Both the position numbers and the translations under genes were made by a program. The notes under the pieces are model-generated. The model was not told the DNA's origin, made no database searches, and was given only the letters and a program-made list of their open reading frames with translations. Shown piece after piece: positions 25,301 through 34,809 of a DNA stretch of 64,000 nucleotides. Every line of letters begins with the position of its first letter. Within the stretch, counting starts at the first letter, position 1. Origin of the DNA: Flavobacterium petrolei (GTDB taxonomy: Bacteria; Bacteroidota; Bacteroidia; Flavobacteriales; Flavobacteriaceae); NCBI RefSeq assembly GCF_003314435.2, contig NZ_QNVY02000002.1, forward strand, positions 310,001 through 374,000, in the 5' to 3' direction.

Positions 25301-25864
25301 ATGAATAGAAGAGAAGCACTTAAAAGCGTTGCGTTTTTGATGGGAAGCGCAATCTCAGCAACTACAATGGGCGTTTTATTTGAAAGTTTTACTTTGCCCG
25401 AACAAGAAAAAAATCACGTGTCTTTTTCTGCTACGGATGAGGAAATTTTGGCTGAATTCGCCGACATCATTATACCAACCACAGCCTCTTCGCCAGGAGC
25501 TAAGGCTGCAGGACTGGGTGCTTTTATTCCAATGATGATTAAAGATTGTTATCCTGCAAAACTGCAAGAAATTTTTGCTTCTGGATTAAAGGCAATGCAA
25601 TACCAATGTTCTAAAGATTTTGGTAAAGATTTCTTGTCAATGTCAGTTGAAGAGCGTCAAAAACTAATGACTTCATTGCGTGATGAGGCAATTGCGAGCA
25701 ATAGAGCTCCTTCATTCTTTTTATTAGCTAGAGATTTAACTCTTCTTGGGTATTACTCTTCTGAAATAGGTTGCACACAAGCGCGCGAATATTTACCTGT
25801 TCCTGGACGTTATGATGGAAGCGCAACTTATACACCAGGACAAAAAGCTTGGGCTACCAATTAA
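25301..25864 (+). CDS. Gluconate 2-dehydrogenase subunit 3 family protein
   Basis: A 187-residue protein with a twin-arginine-type leader (MNRREALKSVAFLMG, hydrophobic core to about residue 27), so it is probably exported folded with its partner. The rest matches the small subunit family that pairs with GMC-type membrane-bound sugar dehydrogenases: ILAEFADIIIPTT and SPGAKAAGLGAFIPMMI. It starts the operon and lies 47 bp before the GMC large-subunit gene, which has no leader of its own and would be co-exported with it. Confidence 0.87.
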   Translation: MNRREALKSVAFLMGSAISATTMGVLFESFTLPEQEKNHVSFSATDEEILAEFADIIIPTTASSPGAKAAGLGAFIPMMIKDCYPAKLQEIFASGLKAMQYQCSKDFGKDFLSMSVEERQKLMTSLRDEAIASNRAPSFFLLARDLTLLGYYSSEIGCTQAREYLPVPGRYDGSATYTPGQKAWATN

Positions 25865-25911
25865 TTGTTTGCTATTATCTTAAACTATTTAAATAAATAA
25901 AAAAACTAAAC

Positions 25912-27615
25912 GTGAATATAAATACCAATTTAAAAGCGGAAAATACATACGATGCTATTGTAGTAGGATCAGGAATTAGTGGTGGTTGGGCTGCAAAAGA
26001 ACTTACCGAAAAAGGTTTAAAAGTTTTGATGTTAGAACGCGGAATGAATATTGAACACATTACAGATTATGAATCTGCAATGAAAGCTCCTTGGGAATTT
26101 GAACATGCAGGTAAACTTACAGAAGAACAAAAACGAACACATCCAGTTCAAACAAGAGATTATCCATACAATGAAGCTACCGAAAAATGGTGGGTTAATG
26201 ATTTAGAATGTCCATACACAGAAGACAAACGTTTTGACTGGTACAGAGGATTTCATGTGGGTGGAAAATCCTTAATGTGGGGTCGCCAAAGTTACCGTTT
26301 TAGTGACCATAATTTTGAGGATAATGCTAAAGATGGTCATGGTAATGACTGGCCTATTCGTTATAAAGACCTTACTAAATGGTACGATTATGTGGAGAAA
26401 TTTGTAGGAATCAGTGGACAAGCGGAAAACTGGCCATTATTACCCGATGGTAAATTTTTGCCACCAATGGATTTAAATTGCGTTGAAAAATCAGTTAAGG
26501 AAAGACTTGAAAAACATTATAACAAAACACGTATTCTGACTATTGGCCGTACAGCAAACTTAACTGTACCTCATAAAGGACGTGGTAGTTGTCAATATAG
26601 AAATTTATGCAGCCGTGGTTGTCCGTTTGGAGCATATTTTAGCACACAATCATCAACATTGCCTGCTGCTATGGCAACGAATAGGCTTACCGTAAGACCC
26701 TACTCTATAGTGAATCATATCATTTATGATAAAGACACCAAAAAGGCAAAAGGGGTAATGGTTATTGATGCAGAAACAAATGAAACCATGGAGTTTTATG
26801 CCAAAATTGTTTTTGTGAACGCATCCACATTAGGATCAACTTTCCTATTATTAAATTCAACTTCAGAAGCACATCCAAATGGAATGGGTAACGCCAGTGG
26901 ACAATTAGGACATAATTTAATGGATCATCATTTCCGTTGTGGCGCTGAAGGAAGTGCTGAAGGTTTTGAGGATAAATATACGTACGGTAGAAGAGCCAAT
27001 GGAATTTATATTCCAAGGTACCAAAATGTTGGAAATGATAAAAGAGACTATTTAAGAGGTTTTGGATATCAAGGTGGCGCCAGCAGAGGGTTATGGCATA
27101 AGGAAGTTGCCGAATTAGCTTTTGGTGAAAACTTTAAAGATACCATGTCATTGCCTGCTGATTCTTGGAGTATGGGCTTGGGTGGTTTTGGGGAAATGTT
27201 ACCTTATTATGAAAATAAAGTGTACATCGATCATACCAAAAAGGACAAATGGGGACAACCGGTTTTGGCCATTGACTGTGAAACCAAGGGTAACGAAGCA
27301 AAAATGCGGGAAGATATGATGAATGATGCTGCCGAAATGCTGGAAGCTTCAGGAATTAAAAATGTAAAAACGTATGATAACGATTACTATCCCGGAATGG
27401 CTATTCACGAAATGGGTACCGCGAGAATGGGTAATGATCCTAAAGATTCTGTTTTAAATAAATGGAATCAAATGCATGAAGTAAGTAATGTTTTTGTTAC
27501 TGATGGTTCTTGTATGCCTTCTATCGCTTGTCAAAATCCATCGTTAACGTTCATGGCCTTAACAGCTCGTGCCTGTGATTATGCAGTAAAAGAATTAAAA
27601 AAAGGAAATATTTAG
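25912..27615 (+). CDS. GMC-family sugar dehydrogenase (large subunit)
   Basis: A 567-residue FAD enzyme starting at GTG. VVGSGISGGWAAKEL (about 18-32) binds FAD; the C-terminal HEMGTARMG and the NVFVTDGSCMPS...NPSLTFMALT block carry the GMC C-terminal signature. SRGCPFGAYF in the middle is typical of the bacterial gluconate/glucoside dehydrogenase branch. With the subunit-3 protein it probably oxidises a sugar hydroxyl (for example C3 of a glycoside) and passes electrons to a cytochrome c such as the one encoded at 29892. Substrate inferred from operon content. Confidence 0.88.
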   Translation: MNINTNLKAENTYDAIVVGSGISGGWAAKELTEKGLKVLMLERGMNIEHITDYESAMKAPWEFEHAGKLTEEQKRTHPVQTRDYPYNEATEKWWVNDLECPYTEDKRFDWYRGFHVGGKSLMWGRQSYRFSDHNFEDNAKDGHGNDWPIRYKDLTKWYDYVEKFVGISGQAENWPLLPDGKFLPPMDLNCVEKSVKERLEKHYNKTRILTIGRTANLTVPHKGRGSCQYRNLCSRGCPFGAYFSTQSSTLPAAMATNRLTVRPYSIVNHIIYDKDTKKAKGVMVIDAETNETMEFYAKIVFVNASTLGSTFLLLNSTSEAHPNGMGNASGQLGHNLMDHHFRCGAEGSAEGFEDKYTYGRRANGIYIPRYQNVGNDKRDYLRGFGYQGGASRGLWHKEVAELAFGENFKDTMSLPADSWSMGLGGFGEMLPYYENKVYIDHTKKDKWGQPVLAIDCETKGNEAKMREDMMNDAAEMLEASGIKNVKTYDNDYYPGMAIHEMGTARMGNDPKDSVLNKWNQMHEVSNVFVTDGSCMPSIACQNPSLTFMALTARACDYAVKELKKGNI

Positions 27616-27625
27616 GTTCATCATT

Positions 27626-28786
27626 ATGAGAAAATTAAGAATGGGAATGGTTGGTGGTGGTCAAGATGCCTTTATAGGTGCAATCCACCGCTTAGCCGCC
27701 AATATGGATGGACTTATAGAATTAAGTTGTGGTGCATTAAGCATAAAACCAGAAACTGCTCTTGCATCTGGAAAGGCCTTATTTCTTCCGGAATCAAGAA
27801 TATATTTGACTTATGAAGAAATGATTAAAGCAGAAGCGGCATTGCCAGCTGATGAAAAAATCGATTTTGTCACAATTGTTACTCCAAATTTTGCACATTT
27901 TGCACCTGCAATGATGGCTTTAGAACATGGTTTTAATGTAGTTATAGAAAAACCAATGACTTTTTCATTGGAGGAAGCAAAACTATTGAAACAAAAAGTG
28001 GAAGAAACAGGACTAATTCTGTGTCTAACGCATACCTACTCCGGTTATCCAATGGTTAAACAGGCGAAAGCAATGGTTCGAGAAGGGAAACTAGGTAAGA
28101 TTAGAAAAGTTTTAGTTGAATATCCTCAAGGTTGGCTGAGCACACTTTCAGAAAGAGAAGGAAACGCGCAAGCAGCTTGGAGAACGGATCCTAAAAAATC
28201 TGGGAAAAGTTCTGTAATGGGCGATATTGGAACTCATGCCTCACATTTAGCTGAATATATTACTGGTGCTAAAATTACCGATGTTTGTGCGGAATTAAAC
28301 ACCTTAGTTGAAGGTCGCTTGATGGATGATGATGGCGCTGTGTTATTAAAATTTGACAATGGTGCTAAAGGAGTTTTAATCGCATCACAAGTTGCAGCTG
28401 GGGAAGAAAATGCTTTGAAAATTAGAGTTTATGGTGAAAAAGGTGGAATCGAGTGGTTTCAACATGATCCAAATACTTTAATGGTGAGATGGTTAAATGA
28501 ACCAGCTCAAATTTTAAGAGCTGGATCTAATTATAGCTATTTATCATCTTTTGCAACTCATAATTGTCGCACGCCCGGCGGACATCCAGAAGGTTATTTA
28601 GAAGCATTTGCTAATATTTATCGCAACTTTGCTTTAACACTAGGCTGTAAATTAGATGGGACAGAACCTACTCCTGAAATGTTAGACTTCCCTTCTGTAG
28701 AAGATGGAGTAAGAGGAATGGCATTTATAGATAATGTAGTTGCATCATCACAATCGGATAAAAAATGGACTCCTTACGTTTTATAA
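27626..28786 (+). CDS. Gfo/Idh/MocA-family oxidoreductase (cytoplasmic)
   Basis: A 386-residue NAD(P)-dependent dehydrogenase. The Rossmann start MGMVGGGQDAFIGAIHR, the VIEKPMT signature with the conserved Lys and DIGTHASHLAEYI define the family. No signal peptide. Placed 10 bp after the GMC gene in the sugar oxidation operon, it likely oxidises or reduces a keto-sugar or its product, with NAD(H) recycling in the cytoplasm. Substrate not evident. Confidence 0.88.
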   Translation: MRKLRMGMVGGGQDAFIGAIHRLAANMDGLIELSCGALSIKPETALASGKALFLPESRIYLTYEEMIKAEAALPADEKIDFVTIVTPNFAHFAPAMMALEHGFNVVIEKPMTFSLEEAKLLKQKVEETGLILCLTHTYSGYPMVKQAKAMVREGKLGKIRKVLVEYPQGWLSTLSEREGNAQAAWRTDPKKSGKSSVMGDIGTHASHLAEYITGAKITDVCAELNTLVEGRLMDDDGAVLLKFDNGAKGVLIASQVAAGEENALKIRVYGEKGGIEWFQHDPNTLMVRWLNEPAQILRAGSNYSYLSSFATHNCRTPGGHPEGYLEAFANIYRNFALTLGCKLDGTEPTPEMLDFPSVEDGVRGMAFIDNVVASSQSDKKWTPYVL

Positions 28787-28825
28787 TAAATTAGGAATTC
28801 ATAAAAGTTTTAGACAAAATATAAT

Positions 28826-29878
28826 ATGACAACAATACAAGGTCCTGCAGTATTTTTAGCGCAGTTTATTAGTGATGAAGCTCCTTTTAATTCCTTAGAC
28901 GGAATTTGTAAGTGGGCAGCTGATTTGGGTTTTAAAGGTATTCAAATGCCAACATTAGATACTCGATTCATTGATTTGCAAAAAGCAGCAGAAAGTAAAA
29001 CCTACGCAGAGGAACTTAAAGGTACAATTGCTTCTTACGGACTAGAAATCACGGAATTATCAACGCATTTACAAGGTCAGTTAGTAGCTGTTCATCCTGC
29101 TTACGATGATTTTTTTGACGCTTTTGCTCCCGTGAATGTTCATGGAAATCCTAAAGCTAGACAAGAATGGGCTGTTCAACAGTTAAAATATGCCGCAAAA
29201 GCATCCCAAAATTTAGGATTAAATGCACACGCAACTTTTAGTGGTTCATTACTTTGGCAATATTTTCACCCTTGGCCACAAAGACCTCCGGGTTTAGTGG
29301 AAGACGGTTTTGCTGAATTGGCTAAAAGATGGTTGCCCATTTTAAATGAATTCGATCAAAATGGTGTTGACCTTTGTTATGAAATTCATCCCGGAGAAGA
29401 TTTATTTGATGGCGAAACCTATGAAATGTTTTTGAAGGCAGTAAACAATCATTCTAGAGCCTGTTTGCTTTATGATCCTTCACATTTTGTATTACAGCAG
29501 TTGGATTATATTCAATACATTGATTTTTATCATGAAAGAATCAAAGCCTTTCATGTAAAAGATGCCGAGTTTAACCCTACCGGAAAGCAAGGAACTTTTG
29601 GCGGATATCAAAGTTGGGTAAACCGTGCGGGGCGTTATCGTTCTCCTGGAGATGGCCAAATTGATTTTAAAACTATTTTCAGCAAATTGGCACAATATGA
29701 TTTCAAAGGTTGGGCAGTTATGGAATGGGAATGTTGCATTAAAAACCAAGAAGATGGTGCGCGAGAAGGTGCCGAATTTATAAAAAAGCATATTATAAAA
29801 GTAACCGACAAAGCATTTGACGATTTTGCTGCTGTGGAAACAAATAAGGCTTTTAATAGAAAAAACTTAGGATTATAA
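28826..29878 (+). CDS. Sugar phosphate isomerase/epimerase-type TIM barrel
   Basis: A 350-residue AP-endonuclease-2-type TIM barrel without signal peptide. Candidate metal ligands are in CYEIHPGED, LLYDPSHFV, AFHVKDAEF and VMEWECC, the usual E-D-H-E sequence. It is longer than the 270-290-residue members, with extra C-terminal residues. In related Bacteroidota sugar-oxidation loci such barrels act as epimerases or dehydratases on keto-sugars; here it lies between the dehydrogenase and cytochrome genes. Exact reaction unknown. Confidence 0.82.
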   Translation: MTTIQGPAVFLAQFISDEAPFNSLDGICKWAADLGFKGIQMPTLDTRFIDLQKAAESKTYAEELKGTIASYGLEITELSTHLQGQLVAVHPAYDDFFDAFAPVNVHGNPKARQEWAVQQLKYAAKASQNLGLNAHATFSGSLLWQYFHPWPQRPPGLVEDGFAELAKRWLPILNEFDQNGVDLCYEIHPGEDLFDGETYEMFLKAVNNHSRACLLYDPSHFVLQQLDYIQYIDFYHERIKAFHVKDAEFNPTGKQGTFGGYQSWVNRAGRYRSPGDGQIDFKTIFSKLAQYDFKGWAVMEWECCIKNQEDGAREGAEFIKKHIIKVTDKAFDDFAAVETNKAFNRKNLGL

Positions 29879-29891
29879 AAATTAAATTGAA

Positions 29892-30272
29892 ATGAAAATG
29901 AAATTAAAATATTTGCTTTTTGGGGTTGCTTTAATTGGCTTAACCTCATTTTCTAATGATACTTTAGATACAAAATATACTACTGCGAGCAAAAGAACAA
30001 ATACTGTTTTTCAAGTATCAGATGGTGAAAAACTAATTGCTAAATCGGATTGTATTGGATGTCATAAATTAGACAAAAAACTAATAGGTCCCTCCTATTT
30101 AGATATTGCAAAAAAATATCCAGCTACTGATAAAAATGTTGCTTATTTATCAGGTAAAATTATAAAAGGAGGCTCCGGTGTTTGGGGAACAATTCCTATG
30201 TCAGCGCATGCATCTTTGAAAAAGAATGATGCAACTTCTATGGCAAAGTATATTTTATCGCTGAAAAAATAA
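29892..30272 (+). CDS. Small periplasmic c-type cytochrome
   Basis: A 126-residue secreted cytochrome c. The N-terminus has a Sec signal (hydrophobic about 7-20, no lipobox seen); haem attachment is CIGCH at Cys54-Cys57-His58, and the axial Met is probably in TIPMSAH. The fold fits class I cytochromes c551/c552. In the operon it would take electrons from the exported GMC dehydrogenase toward the terminal oxidase. Confidence 0.9.
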   Translation: MKMKLKYLLFGVALIGLTSFSNDTLDTKYTTASKRTNTVFQVSDGEKLIAKSDCIGCHKLDKKLIGPSYLDIAKKYPATDKNVAYLSGKIIKGGSGVWGTIPMSAHASLKKNDATSMAKYILSLKK

Positions 30273-30372
30273 TAGTACAGGTATTTGCAAATTCAAACTC
30301 ACTGTAGATTATTTAAAACAGACCAATTCTCAAATAATTTTCATTTCTATTAACTAACCGTAATAAAAATAA

Positions 30373-31830
30373 ATGAAACAAAAAGAAGACGAAAATAAAA
30401 TCATAAATAACCGTCGTGATTTTATAAAAACAACTGCAATAGCAGCAGCAGCTTTTATGATTGTCCCTCGCCATGTTTTGGGTCGAGGATTTGTTGCACC
30501 AAGTGATCGTTTATCAATAGCAAGTATTGGTGTTGGTGGAAAAGGAAAATCTGATATTGCTATGTTTGCAAGCAGTGGAAAAGCTGACATTTCATTTTTA
30601 TGCGATGTTGATACCAGAAGAGCCGCTGCAAGTGTAAATGCTTTCCCTAAAGCAAAATTTTATAAGGATTGGCGCGAAATGTTAGATAAAGAACATAAAA
30701 ATTTCGATGCCGTTTCTGTTTCTACTCCAGATCATAATCATGCTATACAAGCGCTAGCCGCAATGCAATTAGGGAAACATGTTTATGTTCAAAAACCTAT
30801 GGCACATGATATGTACGAAGCGCGTATTTTGACTCAAGCTGCCAAAAAATATAAAGTGGTAACCCAAATGGGAAATCAAGGTGCCTCAAATGATGGTACC
30901 AGAATAATGAAAGAATGGTATGAAGCGGGTTTAATTGGAGATGTTCACACTATTCATGCTTGGACGGACCGTCCGGTTTGGCCGCAAGGTATTCCTTGGT
31001 CAGCCAATAAAGCGGATATTCCAAAAGAATTAGATTGGGATTTATGGCTAGGAACGGCTCCTTACAAAGAATACGTAAATAAATTAGTACCATTCAACTG
31101 GCGCGGTTGGTGGGATTATGGTACTGGTGCATTAGGAGACATGGGTTGCCATTTGTTAGAAGCGCCTTTTAGTGTATTGAACTTAAAATATGCGAAAGAT
31201 GTTCAATGTAGCGTAGGTTCTGTTTATGTAGATGAATTTAAAAGGGGATATTTCCACGAGAGTTGTCCCCCTTCAAGTCACGTAACCTTAACTTTTCCAA
31301 AAACGGAGAAAACAAACGGTGACATAGCAGTTCACTGGATGGATGGAGGAATTCAACCTGAAAGACCTTCTGAATTAGGACCTAATGAAATTTTTGGCGA
31401 TGGTGGAAATGGAACATTATTCACTGGAACTAAAGGAAAAATGATGTGTGATACGTATGGTTTAAATCCTCGTTTACTTCCTCTTAGCAAAAATGAAAAT
31501 CTCAAAGTTGCTCAAAAATATAGCAGAGTAATTGATGGTTCCGAAGGTCATTACAGACAATGGGTAGAAGCCGCAATTGCAGGTTACGGGAAAAAAGAAT
31601 TAAGTTCTCCTTTTGAAATTGCCGGACCATTAACTGAAGCTTTGTTGATGGCAAATCTTGCAATAAGAGGTTACGATGTCATGCGAGAAGAGCTTGGAGA
31701 AGAAGTGTATCCAGGACGTTCTGCAAAATTACTATGGGATAATGATGCTATGAAAATTACCAATTTTGATGAAGTTAATCAATTTGTAAAACGTGATTAT
31801 CGTCAAGGTTGGAAAGCTTTAACTCTTTAA
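30373..31830 (+). CDS. Exported Gfo/Idh/MocA-family oxidoreductase (TAT leader)
   Basis: A 485-residue protein with a twin-arginine leader (NNRRDFIKTTAIAAAAF) and a Rossmann domain (SIASIGVGGKGKSD). The usual EKP is QKP here (VYVQKPMAHDMYEA), and VTQMGNQGAS follows; this combination marks a periplasmic subgroup common in Bacteroidota and planctomycetes with tightly bound NAD. It may interconvert keto and hydroxyl groups on glycosides within the periplasm. It follows the cytochrome gene after the longest gap in the operon (100 bp) and precedes the DUF1080 gene. Confidence 0.86.
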   Translation: MKQKEDENKIINNRRDFIKTTAIAAAAFMIVPRHVLGRGFVAPSDRLSIASIGVGGKGKSDIAMFASSGKADISFLCDVDTRRAAASVNAFPKAKFYKDWREMLDKEHKNFDAVSVSTPDHNHAIQALAAMQLGKHVYVQKPMAHDMYEARILTQAAKKYKVVTQMGNQGASNDGTRIMKEWYEAGLIGDVHTIHAWTDRPVWPQGIPWSANKADIPKELDWDLWLGTAPYKEYVNKLVPFNWRGWWDYGTGALGDMGCHLLEAPFSVLNLKYAKDVQCSVGSVYVDEFKRGYFHESCPPSSHVTLTFPKTEKTNGDIAVHWMDGGIQPERPSELGPNEIFGDGGNGTLFTGTKGKMMCDTYGLNPRLLPLSKNENLKVAQKYSRVIDGSEGHYRQWVEAAIAGYGKKELSSPFEIAGPLTEALLMANLAIRGYDVMREELGEEVYPGRSAKLLWDNDAMKITNFDEVNQFVKRDYRQGWKALTL

Positions 31831-31862
31831 GCAAGATTAATTATTAATTCAAAAATTTAAAA

Positions 31863-32600
31863 ATGATTAAAAATATTTGTACTTCATTAATTGTTATGAT
31901 ATTGATTCAAACTGCAAATGCGCAACAAGCGCCCGTACCAAAAGGATTTAAATCAATATTTGATGGACAATCAACAGCCGGATGGCACAGTTACGGAAAA
32001 AAAACAGTTGGTTCTGGTTGGAAAGTTGAGGAAGGCACCTTGCATTTTGATCCTACTGCTGCACAAAATGGACAAGGAGGCGATTTGGTAACTGATGTAG
32101 AATACGAGAATTTTCATTTGAAATTAGAATGGAAAGTTGCAGCTAGTGCCAATAGTGGTATCATTTTTTATGTAAATGAGGATTTGACAAAATTCAAAAA
32201 CACCTATGAAACTGGTTTAGAAATGCAAGTATTGGATAACAATGGCCATCCAGATGCTAAAATTGAAAAACACAGAGCTGGTGATTTATATGATTTAATC
32301 AAAAGTACATCAGAACCCGTAAAACCTGTTGGAGAATGGAATTCTGTTGATATTGTTTGTAAATTCGGAAAACTAACGATGTTATTGAATGGTGTAAAAG
32401 TAGTTGAAACAACACTTTGGGATGATAATTTTAAAACTATTGTAGCAGGAAGTAAATTCGCTTCTTGGCCTGGTTTTGCAGCATTCAAAAAAGGAAAAAT
32501 TGCACTACAAGATCATGGAGATAATGTATGGTTCAGAAATATCATGATAAAAGAATGGAATACCATGAAAATTACAACCGGATGCGAAGCCGGAATGTAA
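31863..32600 (+). CDS. DUF1080 secreted protein (3-keto-disaccharide hydrolase/lyase type)
   Basis: A 245-residue secreted protein (signal peptide cleaved near ANAQ) with one DUF1080 beta-sandwich: GFKSIFDGQSTAGWHSY at the start and WNSVDIVCKFGKLTMLLNGVKV in the core. DUF1080 proteins have been shown in other bacteria to cleave 3-keto-glycosides by hydrolysis or beta-elimination. With the dehydrogenase, oxidoreductase and isomerase genes around it, it probably cleaves oxidised glycosides in the periplasm. The operon has no classical glycoside hydrolase, which strengthens this reading. Confidence 0.84.
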   Translation: MIKNICTSLIVMILIQTANAQQAPVPKGFKSIFDGQSTAGWHSYGKKTVGSGWKVEEGTLHFDPTAAQNGQGGDLVTDVEYENFHLKLEWKVAASANSGIIFYVNEDLTKFKNTYETGLEMQVLDNNGHPDAKIEKHRAGDLYDLIKSTSEPVKPVGEWNSVDIVCKFGKLTMLLNGVKVVETTLWDDNFKTIVAGSKFASWPGFAAFKKGKIALQDHGDNVWFRNIMIKEWNTMKITTGCEAGM

Positions 32601-32647
32601 TTAATATCTGAAAATTAAAAAAATAACCAAAACCAAAATAAAAAATA

Positions 32648-33886
32648 ATGAATAGCACAATCCGAGTTAAATTATCCATAATGATGTTCCTTGAATTTTT
32701 TATCTGGGGAGCATGGTTTGTAACCCTTGGTACGTTTCTGGGGAATAATCTAAAAGCTTCTGGATCAGAAACTGCTGCAATTTTTTCTACACAATCATGG
32801 GGCGCCATTATCGCACCTTTTATTATTGGATTAATCGCTGACCGTTATTTTAATGCTGAGAAAATTTTAGGAATACTTCATCTTATCGGAGCATTTTTAA
32901 TGTATCAAATGTATCAGTCTGAAGAGGTTGGAATGTTCTATACCTACGTTTTGAGCTATATGATTTTATACATGCCAACATTGGCTTTAGTAAATTCAGT
33001 TTCTTTTAATCAAATGAAAGATCCCGAGAAAGAGTTCGCAAATATTAGAGTTTGGGGAACTATTGGTTGGATTATTGCAGGTTTATCTATCAGTTATTTC
33101 TTTCATTGGGATTCTACTGAAGGAATAAGTTCAGGTTTACTTAAAAATACCTTTTTACTAGCTGGTATTGCTGCATTATTATTAGGTTTATTTAGCTTTT
33201 CATTACCAAAAACACCACCAAAAGTAAGTGATGAAAAAATAAAAATCGGAGATATTATAGGTCTTGATGCTTTGAAATTATTGAAAGATAAAAACTTCGC
33301 TATCTTTTTTGTTTCTTCAATTCTAATTTGTATTCCTCTTGCTTTTTATTATCAAAATGCGAATCTCTTTTTAACGGAAGCAGGAGTTGAAAATCCTACA
33401 GGAAAAATGGCCATTGGTCAAATATCTGAAGCACTATTTTTATTATTGATTCCTGTGTTTTTTACCCGTTTTGGTTTCAAGAAAACCATCTTGGTAGGAA
33501 TGTTAGCATGGGCAATTCGTTATGTTTTATTTGCTTATGGAAATGGAGATGATTTAAGCTTCATGCTTATTATAGGTATTGCATTACACGGTATTTGTTA
33601 TGATTTCTTTTTTGTTTCTGGTCAAATCTATACCAATTCAAAAGCAGGAGAAAAATATAAAAGTGCTGCTCAGGGTTTAATCACATTGGCTACTTATGGA
33701 GTTGGAATGTTAATTGGTTTTGCTGTTGCAGGCTGGATAACTGATAATTACAAAATGGCTGATGGTGCTGTAAATTGGCAAATGGTGTGGATTATTCCTG
33801 CTGGTATTGCTATAGTTGTCTTCCTACTTTTTGCACTTTTATTCAATGAAAAAAACAAAGTAGAAGAAACTTCTTCTGCTATATAA
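32648..33886 (+). CDS. NupG-like nucleoside/sugar permease (MFS)
   Basis: A 412-residue inner-membrane transporter with about 12 helices. The start MMFLEFFIWGAWFVTLGTFL and the SWGAIIAPFIIGLIADRYF segment are the NHS/NupG family signature. NupG itself carries nucleosides, but Bacteroidota members often lie in sugar loci. Here it probably imports the monosaccharide or keto-sugar released by the periplasmic enzymes. The locus has no SusC/SusD pair. Confidence 0.85.
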   Translation: MNSTIRVKLSIMMFLEFFIWGAWFVTLGTFLGNNLKASGSETAAIFSTQSWGAIIAPFIIGLIADRYFNAEKILGILHLIGAFLMYQMYQSEEVGMFYTYVLSYMILYMPTLALVNSVSFNQMKDPEKEFANIRVWGTIGWIIAGLSISYFFHWDSTEGISSGLLKNTFLLAGIAALLLGLFSFSLPKTPPKVSDEKIKIGDIIGLDALKLLKDKNFAIFFVSSILICIPLAFYYQNANLFLTEAGVENPTGKMAIGQISEALFLLLIPVFFTRFGFKKTILVGMLAWAIRYVLFAYGNGDDLSFMLIIGIALHGICYDFFFVSGQIYTNSKAGEKYKSAAQGLITLATYGVGMLIGFAVAGWITDNYKMADGAVNWQMVWIIPAGIAIVVFLLFALLFNEKNKVEETSSAI

Positions 33887-33896
33887 ATAAATAAAA

Positions 33897-34790
33897 ATGA
33901 GCACTAATTTAAATAGAAGATCCGCCATAAAAGGGATATTAGCCGGAACAGCCGCTATGGGAATTCCTTCTGGATTTTCTGCTTTGGCTATGCCAATGAA
34001 TAATACAGAAGAACAATTAGGTATGTTGAAAGGAAATATAAATCACTCCGTTTCTCGCTGGTGTTTTGACAATCTTGACTTGGATACACTTTGCATTGAA
34101 GCTAAGAAAATTGGAATAACCGGTATTGATTTAGTAGGTCCTGCATCATGGCCCACATTAAAAAAATATGATTTAGTTTCAACAATGTGTAACGGTGCAG
34201 AAATTAATTTAGTGGATGGTTTTAATGATCTTAAATTTCACGAAACGCTTATAAAAAATTATACCGAAATGATTCCGCTCGTGGCAAAAGCCGGTTATAA
34301 AAATCTGATTTGCTTTAGCGGAAGCAGAAGAGGAAAAACGGATGAGGAAGGTTGGAATAATTGCGTTATTGGTTTACAGAAACTGCTTCCACTGGCTGAA
34401 AAGCACAATGTGGTTTTAGTAATGGAACTCTTAAACAGCAAAATTGATCATAAGGATTATCAATGTGACCGAACATCATGGGGAGTAGCATTAGCAAAAC
34501 GTTTGAATTCTGAAAATTTCAAACTGCTATATGATATCTACCACATGCAAATTGATGAAGGTGATGTAATTAGAAATATTAGAGGAAATCATCAATATAT
34601 TGCACATTTTCATACTGCAGGTGTTCCAGGACGAAATGAAATTGATGACACACAAGAATTAAATTATGCTGCAATTATGAAAGCAATTGCAAAAACTGGT
34701 TTTAAAGGATTTGTTGGGCAAGAATTCATTCCCAAAAATCCAGACAAACTAGCTTCACTGAAACAAGCTATTACTATTTGTGATATCTAA
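33897..34790 (+). CDS. Exported hydroxypyruvate isomerase-like TIM barrel
   Basis: A 297-residue protein with a leader (LNRRSAIKGILAG, twin-arginine-like) and a TIM barrel of the AP-endonuclease-2/hydroxypyruvate-isomerase group. Conserved parts are VVLVMELLNSK, LLYDIYHMQIDEGD, YIAHFHTAGVPGRNEI and FVGQEFIP, giving the usual Glu, Asp, His and Glu ligands. It starts 10 bp after the transporter gene and is followed after 19 bp by another barrel. Probably an epimerase or isomerase of a keto-sugar in the periplasm. Confidence 0.82.
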   Translation: MSTNLNRRSAIKGILAGTAAMGIPSGFSALAMPMNNTEEQLGMLKGNINHSVSRWCFDNLDLDTLCIEAKKIGITGIDLVGPASWPTLKKYDLVSTMCNGAEINLVDGFNDLKFHETLIKNYTEMIPLVAKAGYKNLICFSGSRRGKTDEEGWNNCVIGLQKLLPLAEKHNVVLVMELLNSKIDHKDYQCDRTSWGVALAKRLNSENFKLLYDIYHMQIDEGDVIRNIRGNHQYIAHFHTAGVPGRNEIDDTQELNYAAIMKAIAKTGFKGFVGQEFIPKNPDKLASLKQAITICDI

Positions 34791-34809
34791 CTAATTTAAA
34801 AAATAACTC

